Below the pieces are notes generated by a model. The model made no database searches and was not told the origin of the DNA. It saw only the letters and a program-made list of their open reading frames with translations. Of a stretch of 64,000 bases of DNA, positions 1 to 8,889 are shown piece by piece. The first letter of the stretch is position 1, and the number at the start of each line of letters is the position of its first letter. This DNA comes from Haloferula helveola (lineage in GTDB: Bacteria; Verrucomicrobiota; Verrucomicrobiia; Verrucomicrobiales; Akkermansiaceae). The stretch lies in contig NZ_AP024702.1 in NCBI RefSeq assembly GCF_037076345.1, forward strand, positions 1,550,001-1,614,000, written 5' to 3'. The position numbers were made by a program, and so were the translations under genes.

Positions 1-2
1 AG

Positions 3-1889
3 GCGTTCCTCTTCGTCGGTGGCGAAGCTGGCGAACAGATCCGCGTGATCTCGCTGGCCGCCCAACTGGCGAATGCCGAACTGGCGGGCTACTGGACATC
101 AGTGGTTCTGGGCTACCTCGGAGAGGAAGAACCGAGCCTCGATTTCAGCGAGTTCGACTCCGACGTCTCCGACGCGGTGATCGGGCCGATGGTCGACGCG
201 CTGGAACAGGACGGGCGTGTGCGGATGCCGAGCATCGTGTTCGGCTGGCGCCCGGAGGCAGACAAGCTCGAGGCCTGTGTCGCAGGACTCGAAAAGGGAG
301 TCGCTGCGATCGTCGCAAGCGAGGAACTCACGGCCGAGCCGATCAAGTTCGAGCGATCGGGCGTCTCGCTCAGCGGCTGGACTTTTGCGGACCTCCGCAA
401 GGTCGGCGAGGACATGAAGAAGGAACTCGAGAAGGAGCTCGAAGAGAATCGCGCCGAACTCTTGCAGCAGTTTCATGAGGCGCCGATTCCCTACGAACGC
501 ATGCAGAGCCTGATCGACGCGGTGTCCGACTTCGAACTCACGGTCGCCTACGGAAGCGTGGACGGCTACGCCTTGGCCTACATCGGCAACGGGGCCGAGG
601 GATTCCAGCTCGCCGAATCTCCGGTGCGCTCGCTTGCGGCGTCCGACGCGCTCTCTTGGTCGACCGGCATCGGAGATCCCGACGTCATCGCTGCCCTGTA
701 TCTCTCCGAAGCGGCCGTCCGCTCGACCTTGCCACTCGATGACAGCTCCGCCTCATGGCGGGCCGCCGCCAAGGAACTCGGCGACCCCCTCGAGGATCCC
801 GAGACCCTTCGCGCGCTCTTTCTGTCGGTCGCCGATCTGGAGGAAAAACTGGCAGCCCGCGACTGCAGCGCATGGTCGGGTCTGATCCTGAAGGACGGCG
901 GCTACCGGATCGAATCCCGTGGCGGCAAGGCCGATCCCGGACTCGATTACGACGCCCCGCTCGCCTTGACCGGCTGTGACTTCTCGGAGGCCACCTTCTT
1001 CCGGGCTCACTGGGCACAGAGTCGGGCGCGGAACGAACTCGAATGGCGGGAAACCGAGGCGCTCGGACTGATCGCCGAGATCATCTACGATGAAGCCCGT
1101 AGAAAGTGGCCCGAAGCGATCGATGACGCGAGCCACGTGATGGCCCGTCGGGCGATGGATGAGATCCGCGACCTGAGCCGAATCTACCGGGATGAATTCC
1201 GCGCCGGCATCGGCGACGAGATCGCGGTGGTTGCCGATCTCCGCGGCCCCCTGCCTTCTTGGTCGGACGAGGTGAAGGAGAAGGCCGAACGCGCGAAGAT
1301 CCCGCGACTCGCCGTCGCACGAACGGTCACTGACCGCTCGAAGCTCGCCGGCGCCGGGCAGGCAACGATGGATCTCGCCCAGGAAGGCATCCGTGAGTGG
1401 ACCGGGAGTCCTGACTTCGAGCTGCCCCCGCCCGCATCGATCAAGTCGGACGGCCTGACCACCTGGCACTACCCTCTATTCGAAGGGGAGTCCGACTTCC
1501 TGCCGGGTATCTCGGTCGGTGACCGGATCTGGATCGCCGGAACTTCTCGGCAACTCGCCGCCGACTTCGCGGCACCGGCTTCATCCGGAGCCCCCAATGT
1601 CCCGCTCACCGGCCTGCGCCTCGAACTCGACTTCCGGGAACTCTGGAAATGGATCGCCGACATGAACGAAGAGTTCGGGGAAGAAGCCGAAGCCCTCGCT
1701 AAGGACAGCGCCCCTCCGATGGGACAGGAAGCCCTCGAAACGATGAAACAGGCGGACATCGATGGCGTGGCCGCCGAATTCACTCGCATTGAGCGCCTGA
1801 CGTATGGCCACTGGATGGAGGATGACGCTTCCCGGACGAGCATCCACCTCCACATCCGGCCCCGGCCGGAGGATGAATCCGACCGCTGA
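3..1889 (+). CDS. Hypothetical protein, 5'-truncated by window edge
   Basis: The reading frame is open from the first complete codon (base 3), so the gene starts upstream of the window; the GTG at 45 is only an internal candidate. About 629 residues are visible. They are acidic, with a short charged helical stretch near residues 135-150 rich in Glu/Lys, and no clear membrane segment or catalytic motif. The C-terminus ends 11 bases before the lipoprotein esterase gene, so the two probably share a transcript. I do not recognise the family. The codon use matches the neighbours and the frame is long and uninterrupted, so it is a real gene. Confidence 0.8.
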   Translation, partial: AFLFVGGEAGEQIRVISLAAQLANAELAGYWTSVVLGYLGEEEPSLDFSEFDSDVSDAVIGPMVDALEQDGRVRMPSIVFGWRPEADKLEACVAGLEKGVAAIVASEELTAEPIKFERSGVSLSGWTFADLRKVGEDMKKELEKELEENRAELLQQFHEAPIPYERMQSLIDAVSDFELTVAYGSVDGYALAYIGNGAEGFQLAESPVRSLAASDALSWSTGIGDPDVIAALYLSEAAVRSTLPLDDSSASWRAAAKELGDPLEDPETLRALFLSVADLEEKLAARDCSAWSGLILKDGGYRIESRGGKADPGLDYDAPLALTGCDFSEATFFRAHWAQSRARNELEWRETEALGLIAEIIYDEARRKWPEAIDDASHVMARRAMDEIRDLSRIYRDEFRAGIGDEIAVVADLRGPLPSWSDEVKEKAERAKIPRLAVARTVTDRSKLAGAGQATMDLAQEGIREWTGSPDFELPPPASIKSDGLTTWHYPLFEGESDFLPGISVGDRIWIAGTSRQLAADFAAPASSGAPNVPLTGLRLELDFRELWKWIADMNEEFGEEAEALAKDSAPPMGQEALETMKQADIDGVAAEFTRIERLTYGHWMEDDASRTSIHLHIRPRPEDESDR

Positions 1890-1900
1890 CCCGTTCCTCC

Positions 1901-3412
1901 ATGCGCCCTCCCTCGCTCCCGATCGTTTTCGCAATGCTGCTGGCTTTGCCGGCATGCAAACGCAGCGAAACACCGACCGCGCAGCAGCCCGGAGACGCAG
2001 CGGCACCGGCACCCGAGAACCTCACCATCGAGGTCCGTGTCGCGGATGGCATCCTTGCGGAGCCCTACACCGGGCGAGTCTACGTCCAGATCACCCCGGC
2101 AACCGATGAACAACCGCCGGAGCCCCGACTGGCCAATCGATGGGTTCACCCGCCGATGATCCTCGCCGAGGACGTCGAGGATTGGACCGGATCGACACTC
2201 GACTTTCACGACGCCGAACTCTCGTTCCCCGGTCCGGCTTCGGAACTCGAACCGGGAGAATACCGTGCCCAGGCGTTCATTCGCCTGAATCGCTTTTCCG
2301 CGGATCCGGGTTGGGGAGACGGCGATGCGGTCAGCCCGCCGGTCACCTTCTCCTGCGAAGAAGGGCAGGAGTTCGGCTTCGACCTCGTCATCGATCGCGA
2401 GGTCTCGGTTCCCCCGCCTGAGGAGACCGAGCGGATCAAATGGTTCGAGCAGCGCTCCGAGCTGCTGTCCGACTTCCACGGCTTCGACTACCCGATGCAG
2501 GCCGGCATCAAGCTCCCGGCGGATTGGGATCCGGACCGCTCAGGCGACTACCCGGTGCTGGTTTTCATCGGCGGCTTCAGCGATGACCACATCGGATCGA
2601 TCCGGCAGTTGGAGAAGTTCGGGGAACTGCTCGACAAGGTCGTGGTCATCTCTCCGAACGGCCGCAACTTCCGCGGCCACAGTGTTTTCGCCGACTCGGA
2701 CTCGATCGGCCCGTGGGGCACCGCGCTCATGACCGAACTGCTTCCCGCGATCGACCGCCGCTTCGGCTTGGCCGGTGATTCCAAGCGCTTCGTCACGGGC
2801 ATCTCGTCCGGCGGCTGGGCCAGCATCTGGCTGCAGATCCAGTGGCCCGACTCGTTCCAACACGCGTGGTCCTACGTCCCCGACCCGGTCGACTTCACCG
2901 ACTTCCAGCAGATCGATCTCTACCGTGAGGGAGACAACTTCTTCACCCAGCGCGACGGATCCCGCCGCCCGGTCGGACGCTTCGGAGAGCAGCGGCTCTG
3001 GTATGACGACTTCGTGCACCATGAGGACGTGCTCGGCCCCGGCATGCAGATCCATTCCTTCGAGGCGACCTTCAGCCCTCGCGGAGACGACGGAAAACCG
3101 ATGCCGCTCTTCGATCGCGAAAGCGGCGAGATCGACATGGCGGTCGCGGATGCCTTCAAGCGGTTCGATGTCAGCCTCTACCTGAAACAGCACTGGACCG
3201 AGCTCGCTCCGAAGCTGGAAGGGAAGCTCACCGTGAAAGCCGGTGGGCAGGACAACTTCTACCTCGAAGGCGCCGTGGGGCGCCTGCGTGAAACGATGGC
3301 GGAGCTTGGATCCGATGCGGACATCGAGGTCGTCGAAGGACTTCCTCACACCTTCCACCCGCCAACGGTCATGGAGATGGTGAAGACCCTCAACGAGACT
3401 CGAGAGGACTGA
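1901..3412 (+). CDS. Lipoprotein with esterase-type alpha/beta-hydrolase domain
   Basis: The N-terminus is a lipoprotein signal: a short hydrophobic stretch followed by the lipobox LPAC, so it is probably anchored in the envelope facing the periplasm. A Pro/Ala-rich linker and a beta-rich region (about residues 45-150) precede an esterase domain. The nucleophile elbow G-I-S-S-G-G lies near residue 300, and a candidate catalytic His sits in LPHTFHPP near the C-terminus. The organisation resembles the putative esterase (esterase D/feruloyl esterase-like) superfamily. The substrate is unknown; an ester of a sugar or cell-wall polymer is possible. The 3' end overlaps the convergent membrane-protein gene by 23 bases. 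Confidence 0.75.
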   Translation: MRPPSLPIVFAMLLALPACKRSETPTAQQPGDAAAPAPENLTIEVRVADGILAEPYTGRVYVQITPATDEQPPEPRLANRWVHPPMILAEDVEDWTGSTLDFHDAELSFPGPASELEPGEYRAQAFIRLNRFSADPGWGDGDAVSPPVTFSCEEGQEFGFDLVIDREVSVPPPEETERIKWFEQRSELLSDFHGFDYPMQAGIKLPADWDPDRSGDYPVLVFIGGFSDDHIGSIRQLEKFGELLDKVVVISPNGRNFRGHSVFADSDSIGPWGTALMTELLPAIDRRFGLAGDSKRFVTGISSGGWASIWLQIQWPDSFQHAWSYVPDPVDFTDFQQIDLYREGDNFFTQRDGSRRPVGRFGEQRLWYDDFVHHEDVLGPGMQIHSFEATFSPRGDDGKPMPLFDRESGEIDMAVADAFKRFDVSLYLKQHWTELAPKLEGKLTVKAGGQDNFYLEGAVGRLRETMAELGSDADIEVVEGLPHTFHPPTVMEMVKTLNETRED

Positions 3413-4169
3413 CCGGCTGGCGGCGGAAGAGCGTCACGACACCCAGCCACATCCAGAGGTAGATGCCGAGAAACGCTACCCGCTGGAACAGCCCGTGGAG
3501 TTCGAAACGCGTGCACCACGCTCCCGCCACGGCAATCCCGAGACACACCGCGGTTCCGAGCCGCCAGCGGGCACCGAATGGAAGCAGGATGCCAAGGGCG
3601 ATCGCCGCAAGCATCGCTCCCATGCCAGCGCGGATACCGATGTAGTGGCCGGTGTTGCTCTCGAATGCGGCGACTGTTTCCCACGCCGATCCGCGCCGGG
3701 GCGAAGCATGGCCGCGGAGCCCTCGATAGATCTCCAACATCTCGCCCTTGAAGCGCTGCCAAGAGCTTTCGTCCATCCGGCTTTGCAGCTCTTCGATACT
3801 CACCTCCGGCGGTTTGACGGGAAACGCGGCGACCTCGACCAACTTCAGAGCCGCGTAGCCGAGCAGCAGCGTCATCAGCCACGCGATCAGCCCCGCCCCC
3901 CGGCTCCGGCCGAAGACCTTCAGCGAGACCGCCGCCAGAACGATCGCAAAGCCATACATGCAGCCGACGAATATCGGCCAGGCCGGACTACGATAGGCAT
4001 AGTCACTCACCCAGTTCCGCCACGGACTGAAGATCTCCCCGGTCAGATGGTTCCAGACCGCGCCGGCACTCCAAACGTGCCCGAGCACGAACACCGCGAG
4101 CATCACGACCAGCAGTCCGGCGAGAACGTATCCGCCGACGCTGAGTCCGCCGTGGCGCCGCTCCGTCAT
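3390..4169 (-). CDS. Multi-pass membrane protein of unknown function
   Basis: 259 residues with about six or seven hydrophobic segments: one near residues 12-32, a pair around 62-105, and a C-terminal group between about 180 and 250. A soluble loop of about 60 residues (130-170) contains a Trp/Arg-rich amphipathic stretch. This overall plan (small multi-pass protein with an extended loop) is seen in DUF998-like proteins, but I cannot confirm that family. It is convergent with the esterase lipoprotein and diverges from the dienelactone-hydrolase-like gene, with only about 43 bases between start codons. Confidence 0.65.
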   Translation of the reverse strand: MTERRHGGLSVGGYVLAGLLVVMLAVFVLGHVWSAGAVWNHLTGEIFSPWRNWVSDYAYRSPAWPIFVGCMYGFAIVLAAVSLKVFGRSRGAGLIAWLMTLLLGYAALKLVEVAAFPVKPPEVSIEELQSRMDESSWQRFKGEMLEIYRGLRGHASPRRGSAWETVAAFESNTGHYIGIRAGMGAMLAAIALGILLPFGARWRLGTAVCLGIAVAGAWCTRFELHGLFQRVAFLGIYLWMWLGVVTLFRRQPVSPLESR

Positions 4170-4212
4170 CCTTGGGTTGACGCCGTCAGCCAGCGCGCTT
4201 CTTTCAAGGGTG

Positions 4213-4983
4213 ATGAAATTCCTCGCCCCTCTCCTGCTCCTGCCATCCGCGACCTTCGCCGCACTCGTCGAGAAAGACGTCGATTACAGCCACGGCGAAG
4301 CCACCCTCGAAGGTTTCCATGTCTATGACGACGCCACCGAGGGCAAGCGGCCGGGTGTGCTGATCATCCACCAGTGGACGGGACTGACCGACTACGAGAA
4401 GTCCCGTGCCCGCCAGCTCGCCGCGATGGGCTACAACGTCTTCGCCGCCGACATCTACGGCAAAGGGATCCGTCCCCAGCCGCCGGAGTCCGGAAAGTTC
4501 GCCGGCAAATACAAGGGCGACCGGGAACTCTACCGGGGTCGCCTGCTTGCCGGGCTCGAGGTCCTGAAAAGCGATGAGCGGACGAGCGCGGAACACATCG
4601 CCGCGATCGGCTACTGCTTTGGCGGTACCGGTGTGCTCGAACTGGCGCGTTCCGGGGCCGACATCGCCGGCGTGGTGTCGTTTCACGGAGGTCTGTCCGC
4701 AGCCGACGGCATGGCGGCGAAGCCGGGCACGCTGAAGGCGCGGGTCCTCGTCTGTCACGGTGCGGATGACCCGCACGTGCCCGCCGACGAGGTTGCAGCG
4801 TTCCAGCAGGAGATGCGCGACGCCGGGGCCGACTGGCAATTCGTCGCCTACGGCAATGCCGTGCACGCCTTCACCCAAAAGATGGCGGGCGACGACCCAT
4901 CGAAAGGCGCGGCCTACAACGAGGCGGCTGACGAGAGGTCTTGGGAGGACATGAAGCAGTTCTTCGCCGAGATCCTAAAGTAG
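4213..4983 (+). CDS. Dienelactone hydrolase family protein, secreted
   Basis: Starting at the ATG at 4213 gives a clean signal peptide (MKFLAPLLLLPSATFAA); an upstream in-frame TTG at 4177 would bury it. The fold is alpha/beta hydrolase of the dienelactone hydrolase family: the nucleophile elbow is G-Y-C-F-G-G near residue 134 (Cys, as in this family), the acid is in GADDPHVP, and the His in AVHAFT. The N-terminal motif HQWTGLTDYEK is typical of DLH-like proteins. Secretion argues against a role in chlorocatechol degradation; the likely role is hydrolysis of a periplasmic ester or lactone. Substrate unknown. Confidence 0.85.
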   Translation: MKFLAPLLLLPSATFAALVEKDVDYSHGEATLEGFHVYDDATEGKRPGVLIIHQWTGLTDYEKSRARQLAAMGYNVFAADIYGKGIRPQPPESGKFAGKYKGDRELYRGRLLAGLEVLKSDERTSAEHIAAIGYCFGGTGVLELARSGADIAGVVSFHGGLSAADGMAAKPGTLKARVLVCHGADDPHVPADEVAAFQQEMRDAGADWQFVAYGNAVHAFTQKMAGDDPSKGAAYNEAADERSWEDMKQFFAEILK

Positions 4984-5041
4984 CGCAGCCCGGACCACCG
5001 ATTCCACTTGCGCGGCGGGTTTTCCTCGGTCCCTTGCCGGG

Positions 5042-5620
5042 GTGAAAAAGAAATTCTTTCCCCTCTTCGCCCTGATGGCCGCCTGCAATTTGCAGGCTGA
5101 GGACAAACAGATCGAGAAGCCGCAGTACGTCGACGAGGCTCCCCTTCCGGTCGATTGGCCGGAGCCGGGACCTTACAACGAGGTCAGCGAGAAAACCTAT
5201 CCGGCGTACCGCGCCGCCTTCACCGATGGCAAGGGGGAGACGAGCTCATTCTGGACGCTTTTCCTCCACATCAAGAAGAACAACATCCCGATGACGGCAC
5301 CGGTCGAGATGCCGATGGAGGAGAACGACGAGAAACTCAGCCGCGCCGGCATGGCCTTCCTCTACCAAAACGGAAAGGTCGGAGCGCCGGGCAAGGACGG
5401 CGTGAAAGTCGAAGTCCGGGACGTGGCCGCCACCAAGGCGCTGAGCTACGCTTGGCAGGGCGACGATTCGAAAAAGCTGATCGCGGAAGCCCGCACCCAG
5501 TTGGAGGCCGAGCTGGAGAAGAGGGATCTCGAACCCGAAGGCTTCCGCCTGCTCGGTTACAATGGTCCCGGCACCCCGCGCGACGAGCGAACTTGGGAGC
5601 TGCAAGCACTCATCGAGTGA
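5042..5620 (+). CDS. SOUL heme-binding family protein
   Basis: 192 residues starting at a GTG, with a signal peptide ending near residue 19 (ALMAACNLQA). The rest matches the SOUL/HEBP family plan: a Y-x-V-x-x-K-x-Y-P-A-Y-R-like stretch, then FWTLFLHIKKNNIPMTAPVEM near residues 70-90, which is the most recognisable SOUL signature. SOUL proteins bind heme or other tetrapyrroles, though many bacterial members have not been tested. It follows the DLH-like gene by about 58 bases and is convergent with the thioredoxin-like lipoprotein gene. Confidence 0.85.
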   Translation: MKKKFFPLFALMAACNLQAEDKQIEKPQYVDEAPLPVDWPEPGPYNEVSEKTYPAYRAAFTDGKGETSSFWTLFLHIKKNNIPMTAPVEMPMEENDEKLSRAGMAFLYQNGKVGAPGKDGVKVEVRDVAATKALSYAWQGDDSKKLIAEARTQLEAELEKRDLEPEGFRLLGYNGPGTPRDERTWELQALIE

Positions 5621-5627
5621 CCCGCGG

Positions 5628-6161
5628 TCACTTCTTTTCCATTCCCGGAGGCAGCCAGTCCTTCTCCATCGGCTCGATGATGGGAGCCTTTTCCTCGCCG
5701 GGTGTCTCGGCGCCCGGCTCGGTGACGCCGGCGACGCCGGTCACCTTGGACGCCTGGGCTTCGATCTTCTGACGGACCGCCGCTTCCGGCATGTCGCCGA
5801 CGAAGCGGTCAACCTCCTCGCCATCGATGTACATTCGGACATCGGGGATCGAGCTGACATTGAGGGACGAAGCGAGCGCCTTCTTCTCGTCGATGTTGAC
5901 CTTCACCAGCGAGACCTTTCCTCCCAGTGAATGGCTGATGCGCTCGAGCTTCGGACCGAGGGAGCGGCAAGGTCCGCACCAGTCGGCGTAGAAGTCGACC
6001 ACCACCACTTGGCCCGACTGGGATATCTGCTGATCAAAATCCGCATCGCCGGTTCCTTGCGCGGTGCCGGTCGAGCTCTCTGACTTCAGAGCCTCCAGCA
6101 CCTTCTCACAACCACTGGTCGCGAAGGCGACCAACCCGAATAGCAATAGCGGAATTCTCAT
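5628..6161 (-). CDS. Thioredoxin-domain lipoprotein
   Basis: The signal peptide ends in the lipobox ATSGC, followed by a short linker and a thioredoxin domain with the intact redox motif WCGPC at about residues 62-66 and the cis-Pro loop SSIPD. A Pro/Glu-rich tail of about 45 residues follows the domain. It is probably a membrane-tethered periplasmic thiol-disulfide protein. The start codon overlaps the stop of the upstream gene (ATGA), so it is translationally coupled to a second thioredoxin-like protein that lacks the redox cysteines. Confidence 0.88.
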   Translation of the reverse strand: MRIPLLLFGLVAFATSGCEKVLEALKSESSTGTAQGTGDADFDQQISQSGQVVVVDFYADWCGPCRSLGPKLERISHSLGGKVSLVKVNIDEKKALASSLNVSSIPDVRMYIDGEEVDRFVGDMPEAAVRQKIEAQASKVTGVAGVTEPGAETPGEEKAPIIEPMEKDWLPPGMEKK

Positions 6162-6730
6162 GGAGATGGATGGGGCGACGGATCCGCAGGGCGGACTTTG
6201 AGGATGCCCGACTCGTCGGCGGCCCGGCTCATCCCCTCGACGGGCGGTCGCCAGCCTTTGCCGAAGCGCTTCACCAAGCCGGCGAGATAGCGTTGGATGG
6301 TCTCCTCGACCTGCTGTCGGTTGGCGGGGCCCTTCATCGTCCCCAAGCGGCGGCCCGCAGCGTAGAAATTGAGTTGCCCGGAGAAGTTCTTGGTTTCGAC
6401 CTGCTGGGCGTCCGACAGCTCCGGTCGACTCGCTACCACCAGTTCCGCAAAACCGACCTGATTGCCGAACACCTGCTCCTTCTCAATGTCAGCGAGGATC
6501 GCCTTGAGCGCGGCCGTGTTCGGGTCGCCGTCGACCATCATGTTGACAACGACCAGCTGGTTCTCGGCCGCGATGACCTCCTCAAAGGTGCGGGCATTCA
6601 GCTCGGCCGAGCCCGCGTCCTTTTTCCACAGCTTGGAAAAATCGATCGAAAACCCCGCGACGATCGCACCGCCGAGAACAAGCAGCGTCACCAGACGCGT
6701 GATCCAAGCAGCACGGATTTCGTCGTTCAC
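6158..6730 (-). CDS. Membrane-anchored thioredoxin-like protein lacking CXXC
   Basis: A single N-terminal transmembrane helix (about residues 10-30) anchors a domain whose predicted start (NQLVVVNMMVDGDPNTAALK) is laid out like a thioredoxin fold, but the position of CXXC has no cysteines. The C-terminal tail is Pro/Ser rich. It overlaps the downstream redox-active thioredoxin lipoprotein by four bases, so the two are made together. A non-catalytic partner or scaffold role is inference; the fold assignment itself is tentative. Confidence 0.65.
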   Translation of the reverse strand: MNDEIRAAWITRLVTLLVLGGAIVAGFSIDFSKLWKKDAGSAELNARTFEEVIAAENQLVVVNMMVDGDPNTAALKAILADIEKEQVFGNQVGFAELVVASRPELSDAQQVETKNFSGQLNFYAAGRRLGTMKGPANRQQVEETIQRYLAGLVKRFGKGWRPPVEGMSRAADESGILKVRPADPSPHPSP

Positions 6731-6848
6731 CTCGCCAGGAACATACCAAGCCCGGCCGCTTGGGAAAGATTTGTTTCACCTTTCCTAACTAACAGCAATT
6801 GCCCTGTCGTCTTCGACCCGTGTGGGGGCCGTCGAGTGACGGAAATGC

Positions 6849-7058
6849 TTACTCGCCGTCGGCGGTCGCCTTGATATCGCTGAGCGCCGCGATGAAATCT
6901 CCGAGAATCTCGGCTGGAACCATGATCGTGTCCCGATTGCCACTGACATCCTCGGTAATTTTCACCACCTTGCCCCGGGCGTTTTCCTTCAGATCGAGAA
7001 AGAACGTCTTCCGATCCGCCAGAATCTTCTCCGTGTGCAGCAGGTCGTTATTATGCAC
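6849..7058 (-). CDS. Short PUR-family nucleic-acid-binding protein (DUF3276-like)
   Basis: A longer frame reaches to 7160, but the GTG at 7058 has an excellent ribosome-binding site (AAAGGAGG about six bases upstream), which fixes the start and gives 69 residues. The sequence KTFFLDLKENARGKVVKITED followed by IMVPAEILGDFIAALSDI matches the bacterial PUR/DUF3276 domain, a single-stranded nucleic-acid-binding fold known from Bacteroidetes, spirochaetes and PVC bacteria. Its length is normal for a single PUR repeat. It diverges from the flavin reductase gene. Confidence 0.8.
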   Translation of the reverse strand: MHNNDLLHTEKILADRKTFFLDLKENARGKVVKITEDVSGNRDTIMVPAEILGDFIAALSDIKATADGE

Positions 7059-7219
7059 CTTTCCTCCTTTCCATGGAATCTGTCCGGAGGATCCCCCGGC
7101 AATTTTGAAAGTCAAGCCGCCTCTGAGTCCCCTCCGTGTCACCAAAAGCACCCTAAACACTGGTTTTCAAGGGTCTTCCCTCCCTTGCGCGACCGGGCCG
7201 CAACCGCCACGCTTCCCCC

Positions 7220-7822
7220 ATGGAACTTGATCTTTTGGGCCAACACGCCAGCCGCGCCTACCCAATCCTGGCCAGCCTGGTGACGCCCCGCCCGATCGCC
7301 TGGGTCAGCACGCTGAATGACGACGATTCGGTGAATCTGGCTCCGTTTTCGTTCTTCAACGTCTTCGGCTCGAAGCCACCTTTGGTGATTTTCGCGCCGG
7401 GAGACCGCCCCGACGGCTCCCCCAAGGACTCCGCCCGCAATGCTGAGAAAACCGGCGAGTTCGTCGTCAACCTGGTCTCCCCCGAGCTGGCCGACGCGAT
7501 GGTCCGGACTTCCGCAAGCCTGCCGCCGGGCGAGAGCGAAGCCGGGGCTGCCGGTGTCGAAATGGCCGCAGCCTCGGTCGTCGGTCCGCCACGCGTGGCC
7601 GCGGCCCCGGCCGCCCTCGAGTGTCGGGTCCACTCGGTCCAGAGGATCGGCAAGAACCGGATCGTCCTCGGAATCGTCCACCTCGCGCACGTGCGGGACG
7701 AATTGATCGACCCGGAAACGCTCCACATTTCCCAGCAGGGCCACACCCCGGTCGGCCGCATGGCTTCGCCGGACTGGTACTGCCGCACCGACCAATTGTT
7801 CGAAATGCCCCGACCCGATTGA
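7220..7822 (+). CDS. Flavin reductase family protein (FMN-binding split barrel)
   Basis: 200 residues with the family pattern: a start in PRPIAWVSTLNDDDSVNLAPFSFFN, then PPLVIFAPGDR, KDSARNAEKTGEFVVN and a C-terminal HTPVGRM. This is the flavin-reductase-like DIM6/NTAB domain, which binds FMN. Members act as flavin reductases or oxidoreductases of unknown substrate. Its stop codon overlaps the TTG start of the dihydrouridine synthase gene, so the two are co-transcribed; a flavin link with the flavoenzyme Dus is possible but unproven. Confidence 0.88.
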   Translation: MELDLLGQHASRAYPILASLVTPRPIAWVSTLNDDDSVNLAPFSFFNVFGSKPPLVIFAPGDRPDGSPKDSARNAEKTGEFVVNLVSPELADAMVRTSASLPPGESEAGAAGVEMAAASVVGPPRVAAAPAALECRVHSVQRIGKNRIVLGIVHLAHVRDELIDPETLHISQQGHTPVGRMASPDWYCRTDQLFEMPRPD

Positions 7823-8886
7823 TCGACCTCCTTCCAACGGACCGGCCGGCCCTCTATCTGGCCCCAATGCAGGACGTGACCGATCTCACGTTCATGCGCG
7901 TGCTGTCGCGCTACGGCGGGGCCGACGTCTACGTGACCGAGTACTTCCGGGTTCACGAGGTCTCCGTGCCTGATCCATGGATCCTCCGCTCGATCGATGA
8001 GAATCCGACCGGGCGGCCGGTGTTCGCCCAAATGATCGGGCAAGACATCGAGGCCCTCGTGCGAACCGCGAAAGAACTCCTGCGCCACCCGGTGGCCGGG
8101 ATCGATCTCAACCTCGGCTGCCCCGCTCCGGTGGTCTGCAAAAAGGAAGCCGGCGGTGGTCTGCTGAGGAATTTGCCGAAGGTCGACCGCATCCTCGGCG
8201 CGCTGCGTGATGCCATCCCGACGCGGTTTACGGTGAAAACCCGGGTCGGCTACGACTCGCCCGACGAGTTTCCTGCCCTGCTCGATGTCTTCCGTCGGCA
8301 CTCGATCGATGCCCTGGCGATTCACGGACGCACGGTCGTCGAACGCTACCAGACCCCGGTTCACCCCGAACGTATCCGCGAGGCCGTCGAGACGATGCCG
8401 TGCCCGGTGATCGCCAACGGCAACGTGATCGATGTGCCGACCGGTCTCGCCTACCATGAACAGACCGCGGCCGCCGGCCTGATGATCGGTCGCGGAGCGA
8501 TCCGCAATCCGTGGCTGTTTGACCAACTGCGCGCCGGCTTTTCCGGAGACCCGGTACCCGCTCCGACCTGCCGTGACCTGCTTGGATACGTGCGCACGCT
8601 CTACGAGGAGATCGCTCGGGATACCTCCGGCTTCGAGCCTCATCTGCACGTGCAGCGGATGAAGAAGACGATGGTCTACGTGACCCAAGGCCACGATCCC
8701 GAGTTCGAGTATCGTCTGCGCCGCGCCAAGCAGCCGGAAGAGTTCCACTCGATCTGCGACGCCTTCCTTGATCACGACGAGCCGATGCCGCCACGCCCCA
8801 ACGAGAACTCCCGCCTCTTCTGCGGCTTCTCCGAGCTAAAGAGTGGCGCTTCCCAACCGCCGCTCCCTTCCCCAAGCTCGCCTTGA
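7819..8886 (+). CDS. dus: tRNA-dihydrouridine synthase
   Basis: The FMN-dependent enzyme reduces uridine to dihydrouridine in tRNA D-loops. Visible family motifs: LYLAPMQDVTD at the N-terminus, GIDLNLGCPAP near residue 95, the catalytic Cys in VCKKEAGGGLL, KTRVGY, AIHGRTV and VIANGNV. The best start is the TTG at 7819, overlapping the flavin-reductase stop (TTGA) and placing the LAPM motif about 15 residues in, as expected; longer forms would read through the preceding gene. 355 residues. The specific subtype (DusA, B or C) cannot be settled here. Confidence 0.9.
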   Translation: MIDLLPTDRPALYLAPMQDVTDLTFMRVLSRYGGADVYVTEYFRVHEVSVPDPWILRSIDENPTGRPVFAQMIGQDIEALVRTAKELLRHPVAGIDLNLGCPAPVVCKKEAGGGLLRNLPKVDRILGALRDAIPTRFTVKTRVGYDSPDEFPALLDVFRRHSIDALAIHGRTVVERYQTPVHPERIREAVETMPCPVIANGNVIDVPTGLAYHEQTAAAGLMIGRGAIRNPWLFDQLRAGFSGDPVPAPTCRDLLGYVRTLYEEIARDTSGFEPHLHVQRMKKTMVYVTQGHDPEFEYRLRRAKQPEEFHSICDAFLDHDEPMPPRPNENSRLFCGFSELKSGASQPPLPSPSSP

Positions 8887-8889
8887 GCG

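Noticed and set aside
7258-8775. Minus-strand frame of about 505 codons opposite flavin reductase and dus
   Set aside because: It overlaps two well-identified genes and has no motif of its own.
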